Shown in pieces: positions 1-11,549 of a DNA stretch of 64,000 bases (its first letter is position 1; each line of letters starts with the position of its first letter). Under the pieces are notes generated by a model. The model saw only the letters and a program-made list of their open reading frames with translations, ran no database searches and was not told the DNA's origin. Made by a program: the position numbers and the translations under genes. The stretch is from Bacilli bacterium (GTDB lineage Bacteria; Bacillota_I; Bacilli_A; ML615J-28; CAG-313): NCBI GenBank assembly GCA_900770645.1, contig CAAGKY010000102.1, positions 3,049 to 67,048 of the forward strand, read 5' to 3'.

Positions 1-186
1 AAAAAATATCGTAAACGAGTTCATGTAGCAGTTATGGAAGCTTATTCAAAAAAACCTGACTTATTTTATGAGATTGATCACATTGATGGAAATAAAGCTA
101 ATAATAATTTAAATAATTTAGAATACGTAACGCACGCTGAAAATATTAGACGATATCATTTAAGAAAATGCGTAGTTAATTCTTAA
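1..186 (+). CDS. HNH homing endonuclease, C-terminal part (runs off the window start)
   Basis: The open frame enters from the window edge and stops at TAA. It carries the HNH core EIDHIDGNKANNNLNNL followed by EYVTHAENI, the usual NUMOD/HNH arrangement of free-standing phage homing nucleases. The N-terminal half lies outside the window, so its host gene or intron cannot be named. Tryptophan is absent from this piece, so it says nothing about codon reassignment. Confidence 0.85.
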   Translation, partial: KKYRKRVHVAVMEAYSKKPDLFYEIDHIDGNKANNNLNNLEYVTHAENIRRYHLRKCVVNS

Positions 187-195
187 AGTAAACTG

Positions 196-221
196 AGGTT
201 GTATTAATTTACAACCTTTTT
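196..221 (+). terminator. Intrinsic terminator after the HNH gene
   Basis: An 8-bp stem AGGTTGTA/TACAACCT is followed by TTTTTATT. The T-run flows directly into the next promoter motif. Confidence 0.8.
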
Positions 222-236
222 ATTGTATAATATTAT
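221..236 (+). promoter_or_regulatory. Early-type promoter motif
   Basis: TATTGTATAATATTAT, with the TATAAT core at 226-231, stands 22 bases before the methyltransferase gene. The motif recurs about 20 times in the window, mostly before TGG-using genes. No clear -35 box is visible. Confidence 0.7.
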
Positions 237-258
237 ATACGAACTAAAGAGGTAAAAT

Positions 259-837
259 ATGTCAAAAAAATCTATTAACACATTAGGTGCAACAAATCAT
301 AGCAAAAAAGAACGAAGTAAACTAGATTATTATGGAACAGACCCAAGTGCAGTTAGAGCATTGTTAAAAGTTGAGCAATTTACTCATAATATTTGGGAAC
401 CTACTGCTGGACATCATAATATAGTGAATGTATTAAAAGAATTCAATTACGAAGTCAGATCTACTGATATTTTTGATTATGGATTTAATGACGAGCTCAT
501 AGATTTTTTAGCTATTTCAAGTTCTCTTAATCGTGATAAATTTGAAGACATTATAATGAATCCACCATACTATAACGCAGGACCGTTCGTTCAAAAAGCT
601 TTAGATTTAGTACAGCCTGGCAGAAAAGTTGCAGCATTTTTACGACTATTGTTTTTAGAAGGTCAAGGAAGATACGAAAATATTTTTAGAGATAATCCTC
701 CTAAAACTATTTATATATTTAGTAAACGTCAAGTATGTTCAAAAGTAGATGATTTTACTGAAGGTTCAGCTGTTGCATATTGCTGGATTATTTGGGAAAA
801 AGGTTTTACTGGAGATCCAGTAATTAAATGGATATAA
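259..837 (+). CDS. Phage DNA N6-adenine methyltransferase-like protein
   Basis: The 192-residue protein has a DYYGTDPSAVRALL opening, WEPTAGHHNIVNVL as a motif-I-like SAM site, and NPPYYNAG as the catalytic (D/N)PPY motif near residue 100. This is the layout of small phage adenine methyltransferases, which are often used to evade restriction. RBS AGAGG lies 7 bases before the ATG. All tryptophans are TGG, as expected for an early gene. Target sequence and activity cannot be read from the protein. Confidence 0.8.
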   Translation: MSKKSINTLGATNHSKKERSKLDYYGTDPSAVRALLKVEQFTHNIWEPTAGHHNIVNVLKEFNYEVRSTDIFDYGFNDELIDFLAISSSLNRDKFEDIIMNPPYYNAGPFVQKALDLVQPGRKVAAFLRLLFLEGQGRYENIFRDNPPKTIYIFSKRQVCSKVDDFTEGSAVAYCWIIWEKGFTGDPVIKWI

Positions 838-856
838 AAATTTAGGAGGTTTATTT

Positions 857-1309
857 ATGAAAAGACAAGAATATGGAAAACCAGATGTAAATTTAAGCTG
901 GATTATTGCGGCCGATTCTTACGCCAAAGAAAAATTTAAAGTTACATTAGACACAGAAAAAGGTAAACTACAATTAGCAGATACTATTTTAATGCTATTA
1001 GAACAAGGCAATGAGATTAGAATTGGAACAGATGGGTACTGTTTAGTTTTAGAGGCGAATATGGCAGAAGATGAATTTACTGATGCCTGTTATCAATATA
1101 TAGATGATCAACATTTTGTAGGAGAACTTACTAAAGATGGCTGTTATCCAGACTATTATCCAGAAGCAGTTAGTAATGCCATAAAAAATGTAATAGATAT
1201 TATGGCGGATAATTTACCACAGTCGGTCTCTGAGGAGTTCGCTGAAGCTGAAAAAGAAATTTATAAACAATATTCAAATTATTTAAAAGAGGATGATGCT
1301 GATGAGTAA
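857..1309 (+). CDS. Hypothetical acidic protein
   Basis: I do not recognise this 150-residue acidic protein. It starts after a good AGGAGG site, contains no membrane segment, and ends in a charged EDDADE tail. Its stop codon overlaps the start of the next gene by 8 bases, so the two are translationally coupled in the operon that starts with the methyltransferase. Confidence 0.75.
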   Translation: MKRQEYGKPDVNLSWIIAADSYAKEKFKVTLDTEKGKLQLADTILMLLEQGNEIRIGTDGYCLVLEANMAEDEFTDACYQYIDDQHFVGELTKDGCYPDYYPEAVSNAIKNVIDIMADNLPQSVSEEFAEAEKEIYKQYSNYLKEDDADE

Positions 1310-1904
1310 ATTTAGTGGAAAATGTGATTTATATGATCATGTGATGATGGAAAAAACTTATCCAGATCCAAAAAATCCTAACATTTTAATTAGTGATGAA
1401 TTAGAATGTTTTGAAATATTCAAAAAGAAAACTGGTGGAATTTTACATCAATGTCATAAAGTTAAATTAGATGACTGGAATATTGATTATTGGATTAATT
1501 ATTATAATAATCCAGAACGTTTGTCAAAAGAAGCTCATACAACTATTAAAGAAGATAAACGCTGTAAAGATGGTAAAAAAGAAATTACTACCTATACTTA
1601 TAAGTACTGGGGAAAAACTTATAACTCTTTAAAAGAACTAAATAATAATGGATTTTACGGAACTATTGAAATTAAATTTAATACATTATTAGATTTACTT
1701 CCATACTATCCATATATTGTTACAATGATGGCTTGTGATCAAGAACAAGAAACAATTTATATTTCTAATTCGTCTTATGTTGATTCATATGTAAAAGATG
1801 TTGTTAATTATTCCGAACCTAACTTTAGGATGATTGAAATATATCGAGAAGAGTTAAAAAAGCACTATGTAAAAGTAATTAATGAATATGGATTAATTGA
1901 ATAG
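1302..1904 (+). CDS. Hypothetical phage protein
   Basis: A 200-residue protein beginning MSKFSGKCDLYDHVMM. I chose the ATG at 1302 over the in-frame one at 1293 because AGAGG at 1288-1292 is 9 bases upstream of 1302 but touches 1293. Cys and aromatic residues are frequent and no catalytic motif was recognised. Tryptophans are TGG. Confidence 0.75.
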   Translation: MSKFSGKCDLYDHVMMEKTYPDPKNPNILISDELECFEIFKKKTGGILHQCHKVKLDDWNIDYWINYYNNPERLSKEAHTTIKEDKRCKDGKKEITTYTYKYWGKTYNSLKELNNNGFYGTIEIKFNTLLDLLPYYPYIVTMMACDQEQETIYISNSSYVDSYVKDVVNYSEPNFRMIEIYREELKKHYVKVINEYGLIE

Positions 1905-1915
1905 GAGTGAATTGA

Positions 1916-2161
1916 GTGATAGATTTTGTTGCAAATATAGAATATGTAAATAGAAAACAAGAAATAATTGAAAAAACAATTTCTGTACTAAAAGATTTAG
2001 AAGATTATAAACTAATTAGTGCGCCAGAAAATGTAGCTGAGATTAAAAAAGCTATTACTTCTTTAGATAATATTAAGATTAGTTTGAATAAATTAGAAGC
2101 TACTTTAACAGCACTATTTTATGAAGAAGCTGAGTTTATTTCATCTTGTTACTCAGAATAG
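1916..2161 (+). CDS. Small hypothetical helical protein (GTG start)
   Basis: An 81-residue, mostly helical and acidic protein with no recognised domain. It starts at GTG with AGGAG at 1903-1907; no better in-frame start exists. It is the last gene before a terminator. Confidence 0.65.
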   Translation: MIDFVANIEYVNRKQEIIEKTISVLKDLEDYKLISAPENVAEIKKAITSLDNIKISLNKLEATLTALFYEEAEFISSCYSE

Positions 2162-2216
2162 TTTTGAATACTCGTTTAGTCTATAATTTACTGACTAGTA
2201 CTGAGAACTAATTTAA

Positions 2217-2249
2217 ATAGCATCATATGAATTCGATGCTATTTTTTTA
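2217..2249 (+). terminator. Intrinsic terminator closing the first operon
   Basis: A perfect 8-bp stem ATAGCATC/GATGCTAT with a 10-base loop, followed by a run of seven T. Confidence 0.85.
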
Positions 2250-2287
2250 TTGTAAATAGTTAAAAATGAGATCTTTCTATAAATAAA

Positions 2288-2303
2288 TTGGCTAAATTAA
2301 ATG
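2288..2303 (+). promoter_or_regulatory. Late-type promoter motif
   Basis: TTGGCTAAATTAAATG stands 45 bases before the first gene that contains in-frame TGA. Very similar copies occur at 11490, 19918, 28847, 34591, 48231, 48714, 49783 and 51269. The late assignment is inferred from the genes it precedes. Confidence 0.6.
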
Positions 2304-2347
2304 ATATTGTTGATAAGACATATAAAAATTCTTTAAGGAGGTTCTAA

Positions 2348-2683
2348 ATGAATAGACTAGAAGAACTATTACTAAAAATAGTCAATAAAGAGCCTATTGG
2401 AAAATGAGGTTGTGAAAATAGATTAGAGCAATACTTGTTTTGCATTATTGCAAAAGGTACTCCTGAAGCGACTGAAGAGTATGAAAAAATAAGATCATTA
2501 GATGGAAAAGTAGAAATAAACGGATTAGAAGCTTATTTAGATCTTATTTACAATATGACTCCAAATGGAACTAGTGAAATTATTGGCGAAATTATCGCTG
2601 CTAGACTTGAACAGGTTGACCCAGAACCTACTATAGAACCAGTTGAAGTTATTAGTGGTCGATTAGAAGAAATAAAAGAATAG
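2348..2683 (+). CDS. Hypothetical late protein with one TGA codon
   Basis: Reading TGA as Trp gives 111 residues from the ATG behind AAGGAGG; under the standard code the frame would stop after 19 codons (PIGK-W-GCEN). The body is acidic and helical (NGLEAYLDLIYNMTP). No function recognised. First gene of the large tail operon, 10 bases before the next start. Confidence 0.7.
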
Positions 2684-2693
2684 GAGAAAAATA

Positions 2694-2918
2694 ATGGCAA
2701 CATATAGACTATGATTAACTATTAAGGACAGTACTGGAAAGACTAAAGAGATTGACGGTGGTACTATTAATGTTGATCTTACAAAATTAACTGATTTAGA
2801 AGTTGATACTTTATCTGCTGTTTTAGACCCAATCTACGTTACAGATAAAGAAGTAGAAGAAGTTGTATCAAATGCTGACACTATTAAATACTCTGATTTT
2901 AAATTAAAAGAAGAATAG
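2694..2918 (+). CDS. Small hypothetical late protein with one TGA codon
   Basis: A 74-residue protein whose seventh codon is TGA (MATYRL-W-LTIKD). Start and stop are both abutted by AGGAG sites of the surrounding genes, so the reading frame is well supported by spacing. Function unknown; its place suggests a small tail or fibre-connector protein. Confidence 0.7.
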
Positions 2919-2933
2919 TAAGGAGACGTAATA

Positions 2934-5459
2934 ATGATAGATTTTAAAGATTTTAAGATAAAGCGTGGTCCTGCTAAAGATCTTCATAGTCCGAGACTTA
3001 TCGTAGAAGAAGGATATTGATATCTAAGTACTGATTCTGCTGAGTTATTTATTGGTATTGTAGTAGATGGTATACCACAATTAAAACCAATTAATGATAC
3101 TTTATTTGAGGCTAAACTAGCAAATTATGCTACAGTAGATTTTGTAAGAGAGGCTTTAGAGAGTATCGATATTCCAGAAATTAGTGTAGACGATTTTGCG
3201 ACAAAAGAAGAATTAAATAATAAGGCTGATACTAGTTATGTAGATGAAAAAGTAGCTAATATTGTTAGTTCTGAAGGACTTGCAACAGAAGAATGAGTAA
3301 AAAAACAAAACTACTTAACTGAGCATATAGATATTTCTGGAAAACAAGATATTATTGATGATCTAGAAGAGCTTAGAATTGGTGCAGCTTTAGGTAAAAC
3401 TGCTCTTCAAGAAATTCCTACTGATTATGCTAAGAAGGACGACTTATTTAATAAAGATTACAATGAGTTAATTAATAAGCCTGAAGGATTAGCGACAGAG
3501 TCTTTTGTATTAGAAAAAATAGCTGAAGCTGAAATTGGTGAGAAAGAAATAGATCTATCAGTTTATGCTAAAAAAGAAGATCTATTCAGTAAAGACTATT
3601 ATGACTTAGAAAATAGACCAGATATTCCAGAAGCTTACGATGACAAAGAAGTTCGTAATTTAATTGCGAATAAAGCTGAAAGTTCATATGTAGACGAAAA
3701 AATTTTAGAGATTAATAGTAAAATCGATACCTTAGAGTCACATGAGCCATACGATGACTCTGAGTTACGTGAACTACTCAACGGAAAGTCCGACAAAGAT
3801 CATAAGCATGACGAATACATTCAAGATTTATCTCATTTAGCTACAAAAGAAGAGTTATCTAACTATATAACTGAAGATATTTTAAATTCTAAAGGTTATA
3901 TTACAGACGTATCTGAAAAGCAAGATATAATTGAAGATTTAAGTGAAATCAGAGCAAATGCAGAATTAGGTAAAACTGCCTTACAAGCTATTCCTGAAGA
4001 GTTTATTACAGAATCTGAATTAGAAGCTAAAGGATATTTAACAGATCATCAAAGTTTAGATAATTATTATAATAAAACAGAAGTTGACAATTTAATTAAT
4101 AGTATAGAATTGACTCCTGGTCAAAATGGTATTGATGGAAAAGACGGAGAAAAAGGTGAACAAGGTGAAGCTGGTAAATCGGCTTATCAAATCTGATTAG
4201 ATCTAGGAAATACTGGAACTGAGCAAAATTTTATTGATTCACTTAAAGGCGAACAGGGAATCCAAGGTATCCAAGGTGAACCTGGAGTTCAAGGAGAAAA
4301 AGGTGAACGTGGAGAGCAAGGTCTTCAGGGGCCACAAGGTGAATCTGGTAAAGACGGATTAACTACAGCAGTTAAAGTTGGAACAACTACTTATACTCAC
4401 GAAAATGGCGTTATTAATCTTCCTAATTTTGTTGATAGTGATTATGTGACAGAGTATGTAGGCTCTGAACTTGACGATAGAGTTACCACAATAGGTAGTC
4501 AAATAGCTGCTAATTATGCTACTAAGACATATGTTGATGATGCTATTAATAATGCATTAACTCCAGATAACCTTCCAGATGTGTTACCTGATGTATTACC
4601 TGAAGTTATTCCTACTGCTGTAACTTTAAAAGATTTACAAATTGGCGAAACCTTTACTACAGACGTGACAGTTGGTAAGTTAGAAGCTGGTACAGAGATT
4701 AAATCAGAAATGACTTTTGGCGAATTATTAAAAGCTGTTTTCGGAGTTAGATGTAATCATGATTGACAAGAAGCAACATGTACTGAACCTAAGACTTGTA
4801 AACTTTGTGGAACTACCGAAGGAGTAGCATTAGGACACAATCCGTTACCAGCGGTAGAAGAAAATAGAGTTGAACCAACAACTACTTCAGTAGGAAGCTA
4901 TGAATCAGTAGTTTACTGTAATAGATGTGATGAAGAACTAAGTCGTGAAACTATTGAAATTCCAATGTTAGCACCTGAAGAACCAGAAATTCCAGAAGGA
5001 TTAATTGGTGATATTATAACAAATAAACGTGAAATGTATGTAGTTAACCACGACGGTTCATTGGAAGCAATTCCGTTTGAAATAAACATTTTATCTGAAG
5101 AGCAAGCAGCACAAGAACCTAATAGATCTGGTTTTTACCAAGTAGTTACAAATGAAGGTAATACTTTAGAAGCTGGCTATCATGATTTATCAGTATTAAA
5201 TCCAGAATGAGTTTATATGGTAGTACTTCCTAAAGAAGTAAAAGCAGAAAATATTAGTGTACAAACTTTCTCAGATGAAGATCAAATTTGAGAAGATAGT
5301 ACATTCGAACTTACCAATGATGTAGATATTGTTGCTGACATTTGTGATATTTATGAAATGGATATAAGTGCTATAAATCCAGAAACACACACTGTATGAG
5401 TATCAGTGACTGAGCAACTTTGTACAGGAAGTAAAATAAGATATATAATAACAGACTAA
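2934..5459 (+). CDS. Tail fibre / adhesin with collagen-like repeat
   Basis: Read with TGA as Trp this is one 841-residue protein; the standard code would break it into fragments. The N-terminal 300 residues contain repeated coiled-coil units (KQDIIDDLEELR, NKAESSYVDEK). A collagen-like Gly-X-Y stretch follows (GIQGIQGEPGVQGEKGERGE) around residues 400-480, preceded by AYQIWLDLGNTGTEQNF, a segment common beside collagen-like phage repeats, in which the W is a TGA. The C-terminal part has CxxC pairs (CKLC, CNRC). Likely a trimeric host-binding fibre. At least seven in-frame TGA codons. Confidence 0.8.
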
Positions 5460-5480
5460 TGTAAAGGAGCTAAATAATTT

Positions 5481-5906
5481 ATGGCGGTAATGAAAAAAGA
5501 TCAATTATTGTATATTGGGCGTGGTCCATTAGATTCTAGATCGCTAGTCACTAGATATGATGACCTTTTTAAGGATACTACATGAGTAAAAAGTGTAAAA
5601 GCAGATGATGGCACTACTCAAAACATTTGTGTTGCACATAATGGTATGATTGTAGCTGTTTGACGTAATACTACTGATACCACTAAAAATGGTATTTATT
5701 TCTTACACGATCCAAATGTAGTAAAAACAACAGTAGACCCAGACTATAAGAATGAAGCAAACTGACATCGCTTAGATAAAAATGATGGCAGTGACATTAG
5801 TGAAGTAATTTCAAGACTCGCAGCTCTTGAAGAAAGCTTTGAAGAACATGCAGAAAGTGCTCCGCAAATCACTAAGATTTGTGGAGGAACCGCTTTCGGT
5901 GAATAG
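5481..5906 (+). CDS. Small tail-associated protein with TGA codons
   Basis: A 141-residue protein with three in-frame TGA codons (DTT-W-VKS, VAV-W-RNT, EAN-W-HRL). AAGGAG lies upstream and the stop is TAG. The middle part (GIYFLHDP) resembles the short beta-rich attachment modules of tail fibres, but no family was recognised with certainty. Confidence 0.7.
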
Positions 5907-5972
5907 TGGTTTTATTCTAGTAATTCTAGATAAAATATATAAAAAGATAAATTTATAAAGGAGAAAGACTAA

Positions 5973-7040
5973 ATGGCACAAACTATTAATACAATTATTG
6001 TGTTAAGAAATGACCAAACAACTAACTGAGAAATCTCCTCTTATGTTATGCTTAAAGGTGAAGTTGGTATTGGTTATTTAAAAAATGGTAATGTTATTGC
6101 TAAGTTAGGTAATGGTGTCGATACTTGGAAAGACCTTCCTCAAATCGAAGGTGTATTCGAAGACGACGTAACATTAACTTATAACTTTGGTAAATACACT
6201 ATCGATTCAACAGTTGGTTATGTAAACGCTGGTGGTAAGGGTATGACTACTTCAGAATGGCTAATTGATGCCTTATCAGTAATTCAAGACCCAAATATTA
6301 CTCAACCTGAATGTTCATTATCAGCTTCTTGCACTGGTTCTGGAGCAGAAATTGGTTCAAAAATTACTAAGATCAATTGGGACGGAAATACAACTTTTGG
6401 AGAATACGAATACGGTCCAGAAACTGGTTTAAGCGAAGCTAATAGAACTTGAACAATTTCTAATAATATTAATGATTTAACTTCTGAAGACGAAGATGGA
6501 AGTTTTGTAGTTGATATTCAATTAGATCAAGAAGCTAGTAAAACATATGCAGTGATTACTGGTAAATGCGTTTTAGACGCTTCAGAAGCTGCTTATGCAA
6601 AAAATAATGTTGGTGCAACAACTACTTTACGCGTAAGTGGTTTAGATATTACTAAGACCGCTAATGCTACTGCTACAGCTTATAGAAAACCTTTCTGAGG
6701 CGTTCTTACTCCTGAAAGCGTAATTGATGTTGAAAACTTAACAAGTGAAATTATTAGAGGATTACCACAAAGTGGAACTTCAACAAAAGGTTTACCAAAA
6801 TCTATTTCAGTTCCAGCAGGAACTCAAATGGTAATCTTTGCTGCAAAAGCTGGTGCTTATAGCTCATTAACTGCTACAGATGATAAAGCTATGAATGCAA
6901 CAGTAGGATTTACAAAAGTAGCTGATGCAGTTCAAGTTAAAGGTGCTAATGACTTTACTGCAACAGCCTACGATATTTGGTATGTTGACTGGCAAGCTGG
7001 TATTGGTTCAGCTAAACAATTAACATTAAAATGGGCATAA
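5973..7040 (+). CDS. Tail fibre protein with tail-spike-type N-terminal module
   Basis: 355 residues when TGA is read as Trp. The N-terminus has the recurrent phage fibre module of the type LRNDQTTNWEISSY ... GEVGIGYL ... AKLGNGVDTWKDLP, which also occurs in the genes at 9631, 11550, 19608 and 20023. The rest is beta-rich with immunoglobulin-like character. TGA and TGG are mixed within this single gene, showing that both decode as Trp. Confidence 0.75.
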
Positions 7041-7062
7041 TTAAGAAAGGGGACAAAAGATA

Positions 7063-9576
7063 ATGGCAAAAAATTATACAGAAATTCTTGCTTTAGCTAA
7101 CAAGAATAACATAGGCTTATCTAATACTATTAAACGTGACTATGGTATTCCTCTAGATTATAGCTCTGTTCAAGAAAGTTATGAAAAAGCTTTAGAGTAT
7201 GCACAATCAAGTACACTTGCATACATTGGTCAACCAATTTCAGTTGGTGACGTTCTTTATGTAGTTACTACTCCAGAAAATGGATACTTAAAACAAGTTG
7301 GTGTTAAACCAGTTGGTGATGAAAAATCAATTGAAGTATCTGAAGAAGGTGTTGTATCTATTTATGGTTTTGAAGCTGCAGGCGACGCAACACTTCCTAG
7401 AAAGAATTCAGACGGTTCAATTTCTTGGATTACATTAGCTGATATTGCAGGTTCTACTGATACAAATACTAAAACAGTTGTTGCAGTTGCAGAAGATTCT
7501 GATATTACTGTAAATTATTCTTACGATGAAGAAACTGATACTAGAACATATACATTAGATGTTCAATTCCCTGCAATTCCTGAGTATTCTGTTGAAAAAG
7601 TAGAAGGTGAAAATGAAGTTACTTACAAAGTAACAAAAGATGGTGTTCAAGTTGGTGAATCAATTGTAGTTCCTAACGCATTCGACCCATCTGAAATTTT
7701 AGAATCAATTGAAACATTACAAGGTTACTTTACTGAAGGTGAAGCTAACGTTGCAGTTGAAGCTAAGGGGTATGTTGAAGGTGCAGCTATCGATTTAGAA
7801 TTCAAACGTTTAGCTGGTTTAATTAGCGGTTTAGCTGGTGTAGACACAGATTTTACTAAAGAATTAGAAGAGTTAGAAAATAGCTTTAAAGCCTTCATGG
7901 AAGGAAACGGTGTAGAAGATGTTATCGATACATTAGCGGATATCAAAGCTGCAATTGAAGCATTACAAGCTCATGCTACTGCTTATGAAGCAAAAGTTGA
8001 TCAAAATATTGAAGACATTACTGCTATTAAAGGACGTTTAGATGTAGTTGAAGCTATTGAACATCATGAACATGAGAACAAAGCTGAATTAGACAAAATC
8101 GTTGAAGGTGATGTTGAAAAATGGAATAGCTTATATAACTATGACGATTCAGAAGTTAGGGGATTAATTGAACCAAAAGCAGACAAATCTTACGTTGATG
8201 AAGAATTAGCTAAGAAAGTTGATGTTGAAGGCTATGTTGCTTATTCTCAAGAAGAAAAAGAAAAATTAGCTGGTTTAGAAAACTATAACGATTCTGAATT
8301 ATCTGGTCGTGTATCTATAGTTGAAGGATATTTTGCTGAAGGTATTGCAAATGACACTGCTAAATTAGGTGGACAATTACCTGAATATTATGCTTCTAAA
8401 GCATCTGTTGAAGAAGCAATTGCAGGTGTTCATAACCATGAAAATAAAGATATTTTAGATGGTATTTCTACTGCAGATATTGAAAACTGAAATGCTGCTG
8501 AACAAAATGCTAAATCTCATTCTGATAGCAAACTTAGTGAAGCTGTTAAAGCTTTAGAAGGAAAAATTACTGCAGAAAAAGAAAGAGCTGAAGGTATTGA
8601 AGCTGATTTTGAATCTAGAATCGGTGTATTAGAAGCTAAAGAACCTACTAAAGTTGAAGCTTCTGAAGAAAATGGAAACATTTTAGTTGATGGTCAAGAA
8701 GTTAAAGTTTATGATGATGCAGAATTAGTTGCTAGATTAGAAGTTGTTGAAGGTAAACCATTTGACACTTATGCTGTTAAATCTGAAGTTGAAGAAGCTT
8801 TAGCTGGTAAAGTAGATAATGCTACGCTAGATAGCTACTATACTAAAGGTCAAACAGAAACTAAGATTTCTAAAATGATTTCTGACATCAACGGTGGTGA
8901 GTCTGCTGGTGAAGTATTAAGTCAATTAAATTCTTATAAGACTTTAAATGACGAAAGAGTTGCTGCAGTAGAAGCAAAAGATACTGAACAAGATGCAGCA
9001 ATTAAAGCTAATGCTGATGCTATCGAAGTATTAAATGGTTCAGGTGAAGGTTCAGTTGCTAAACAAGTTGCTGAAGCTATCGCTGAAGTTGTTGCAGAAG
9101 CTCCTGAAGCATTTGACACATTAAAAGAAATTGCTGATTATATCGCTGGTGATAAAACAAATGCTGCTGAATTATTAAATAAAGTAAATGCTAATACTGA
9201 AGCTATTGCTGCTGAAGTTACACGTGCTGGAGAAAAAGAAGTTGAATTAGCTGGTTTAATTAGTGGTTTAGATGCTGCATATAAAGCTGCAGATGAATTA
9301 TTAATTGCTGAAGACGCTAGATTAGCTGGATTAATTGGTGCAAATGCTGAAGCTATCGCTGTATTAAACGGTGATGCTGAAGGTTCAGTTAATAAGAAAA
9401 TTGCTGATGCAATTGCTGCAGTTCCTGCTGCTACAGCTAATACTTTAGGTTTAGTTAAACCTGGTGAAACAATGTCTATTGATGCTGAAGGCACAATCAA
9501 TGTTGCTAAAGTTTCAACTGATATGTTAGAACAAGGTCTACAAGAATTAGTTCTTAATGGAGGTTCAGCTAAGTAA
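7063..9576 (+). CDS. Long coiled-coil tail fibre
   Basis: 837 residues with a single TGA (TADIEN-W-NAAEQ) joining what would otherwise be two open frames. After a beta-rich N-terminal 170 residues the chain is almost wholly alanine- and glutamate-rich heptad repeat (ADKSYVDEELAKKVD, AYKAADELLIAEDARLAGL), with KADKSYVD-type linkers. Such architecture forms long trimeric stalks. RBS AAAGGGG is 10 bases upstream. The apparent antisense frames here are composition shadows. Confidence 0.8.
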
Positions 9577-9630
9577 TTAGCTGTTCCTACCTATAAATAT
9601 AAATAGAATATTATAGGAGAAAATAAATAT

Positions 9631-11418
9631 ATGGCAGAAAAAATTCTTCAAACTAGAATTATTAACAAACATGACTCATATGAAGCTTGGAAAACGAGTT
9701 CATTAGTTTTAAAAGCTGGTGAAATTGCGTTAGCTTCTATTCCAACTGAAGTTAAAGACAATGACGGAGTAATCACTGTAAGACCAACTTATTTAATGAA
9801 AGTTGGTGATGGTGAAAAAACTTTCTCTCAATTAAATTGGTTATCAGCAACTGCTTCTGACGTTTATTCTTGGGCAAAAGTTGCAACTGCTGAACAAGTT
9901 TTAGTTAAAGCTGAAGGTGAAGCTACTGGTAAAGCTCTAAATGTTTGGTTCAAAGACTTAGTTGCAAAAGATTCTGCTCAACAAGCAGAGATCGCTGCAT
10001 TACAAACAGCTATTGGTGGTAGTTCTGTTGCTAACGCTATTAAGGCAGCTATTGAAGCATTAGACGTTGCTGACGAAGCAGTTAATGGACAATTTGTAAC
10101 AGCTGTAGCTGAAGCTGATGGAAAAATTTCAGTAAGTAGACGTGCATTAGCCGCTGAAGACATTCCAGCTTTAGGAATTGATAAGATTACTGGATTACAA
10201 GCAGCTTTAGACTTAAAAGCAACTATTGCATATGTTGATGCTGAAGTTAATGAATTAGATGCTAAAATTGCAGTTAACACTGGAGCTATCGGAACTGAAA
10301 AAGGTCGTGCAGAAGGTGCAGAAAAAGCTTTAGGTGAAAGAATTGATGGTGTTATTATTGATTATAAAGCTTATGCTGATCAAGCTGAATTAGACGCAAT
10401 TGCTGCTGCTAAATCTTATACAGATGGTAGAGAAGCTGCTATTAAGACTGCTTATGAAGCTTACGCAGATCAAAAGAAAGCAGAAGCTCTTTCTTCAGTA
10501 GAAGATGAAGCAACTGCTCGTGCGAATGCAGATAAAGATTTAGATGATCGTGTTAAAGTAGTTGAAAATTGGAAAGGTACTATTTCTAATGTAATGGACT
10601 TTGTTGGTGCTGTTGCTGCTTTACCTGAAAGTGTTGAAGGTTACCAAAAAGGTGATGTAATTGTTGTTACAGCTTCTGGAAAAGAGTATGTTAATGACGG
10701 TGTAAAATGGAACGAATTTGGTGTAGGTTCAGCTAATGAAGCTGCTATCTCTGGTTTACAAGGTAGAATGACTGCAGCTGAAGGAGAAATTAGCACATTA
10801 AAGACTGGTGTAGCAGCTAATGTAGTTTCAATCGGACAAAATGCTACAAATATTGCTACAATTAATACATCTTTAGCAGAAGGTGGAGAAGTTAACAATT
10901 TAATTAAAGCAGCTAAGAAAGCTGGTACTGATGCTCAAGCTGAAGTAGACGCATTAGAACAAGTTGTAGCAGCATTAAATTCTACTGTTGCATCTAATAA
11001 AACAGCTGCTGAAAACGCAGTAAAAGCTGAAAAAGAAGCTCGTGAAAGTGCAGATAACGAAATTAATATAACTTTAGGTACTCATACTGAAAATATTGCT
11101 AAAAACGCTGGAGATATTAAAACTCAAGGTGAAGCAATTGATGCTTTAGAAGCAGAATTTGCAGCTGGTGGTAAAGTAAAAGTATTACAAGAACAAATGG
11201 CTGTTGTTCAAGGTAGTGGTGCTGGATCTATCGCTAAAGCATTATCTGATGCAAAAGCTTACACAGATTCTTTAGCTAATGGACAAGTTAATACTAATAA
11301 AGTTGCTATTGCTACTTTAGATCAAAGAATTGGTAAATATGACGGATTCTTTGGATTAGGTAATGATTCAGCTGGAGACTTCCCAGTATTAGTATTCGAT
11401 TGCGGTGGAGCTGAATAG
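9631..11418 (+). CDS. Tail fibre with coiled-coil stalk
   Basis: 595 residues. The N-terminal 75 residues hold the fibre module (VLKAGEIALASIP ... LMKVGDGEKTFSQLNW), followed by long Ala/Glu-rich coiled coil and a short Gly-rich tip (FGLGNDSAGDFPVLVFDCGG). Tryptophans here are TGG. The end is followed directly by a strong terminator, so this gene closes the first tail operon. Confidence 0.8.
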   Translation: MAEKILQTRIINKHDSYEAWKTSSLVLKAGEIALASIPTEVKDNDGVITVRPTYLMKVGDGEKTFSQLNWLSATASDVYSWAKVATAEQVLVKAEGEATGKALNVWFKDLVAKDSAQQAEIAALQTAIGGSSVANAIKAAIEALDVADEAVNGQFVTAVAEADGKISVSRRALAAEDIPALGIDKITGLQAALDLKATIAYVDAEVNELDAKIAVNTGAIGTEKGRAEGAEKALGERIDGVIIDYKAYADQAELDAIAAAKSYTDGREAAIKTAYEAYADQKKAEALSSVEDEATARANADKDLDDRVKVVENWKGTISNVMDFVGAVAALPESVEGYQKGDVIVVTASGKEYVNDGVKWNEFGVGSANEAAISGLQGRMTAAEGEISTLKTGVAANVVSIGQNATNIATINTSLAEGGEVNNLIKAAKKAGTDAQAEVDALEQVVAALNSTVASNKTAAENAVKAEKEARESADNEINITLGTHTENIAKNAGDIKTQGEAIDALEAEFAAGGKVKVLQEQMAVVQGSGAGSIAKALSDAKAYTDSLANGQVNTNKVAIATLDQRIGKYDGFFGLGNDSAGDFPVLVFDCGGAE

Positions 11419-11439
11419 TAATTTATAATTAAAAAAAAT

Positions 11440-11473
11440 AAAGAGTAGACTTATTTTGAGTCTACTCTTTTTA
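11440..11473 (+). terminator. Intrinsic terminator
   Basis: A perfect 12-bp stem AAAGAGTAGACT/AGTCTACTCTTT with a 7-base loop and a downstream T-run. Confidence 0.9.
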
Positions 11474-11489
11474 CTATAGGATTAAAAAA

Positions 11490-11505
11490 TTTGCTAAATT
11501 ATACG
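11490..11505 (+). promoter_or_regulatory. Late-type promoter motif
   Basis: TTTGCTAAATTATACG lies between the terminator and the giant adhesin gene, about 45 bases before its ATG. Confidence 0.6.
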
Positions 11506-11549
11506 AACAGCTTGTTTAAAAGCGTATTTTATAAAATAAGGAGTAACTT

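Noticed and set aside
7725..9500. Antisense open frames opposite the coiled-coil fibre genes
   Set aside because: They arise from the biased Ala/Glu codon composition of the sense strand and have no RBS or promoter.
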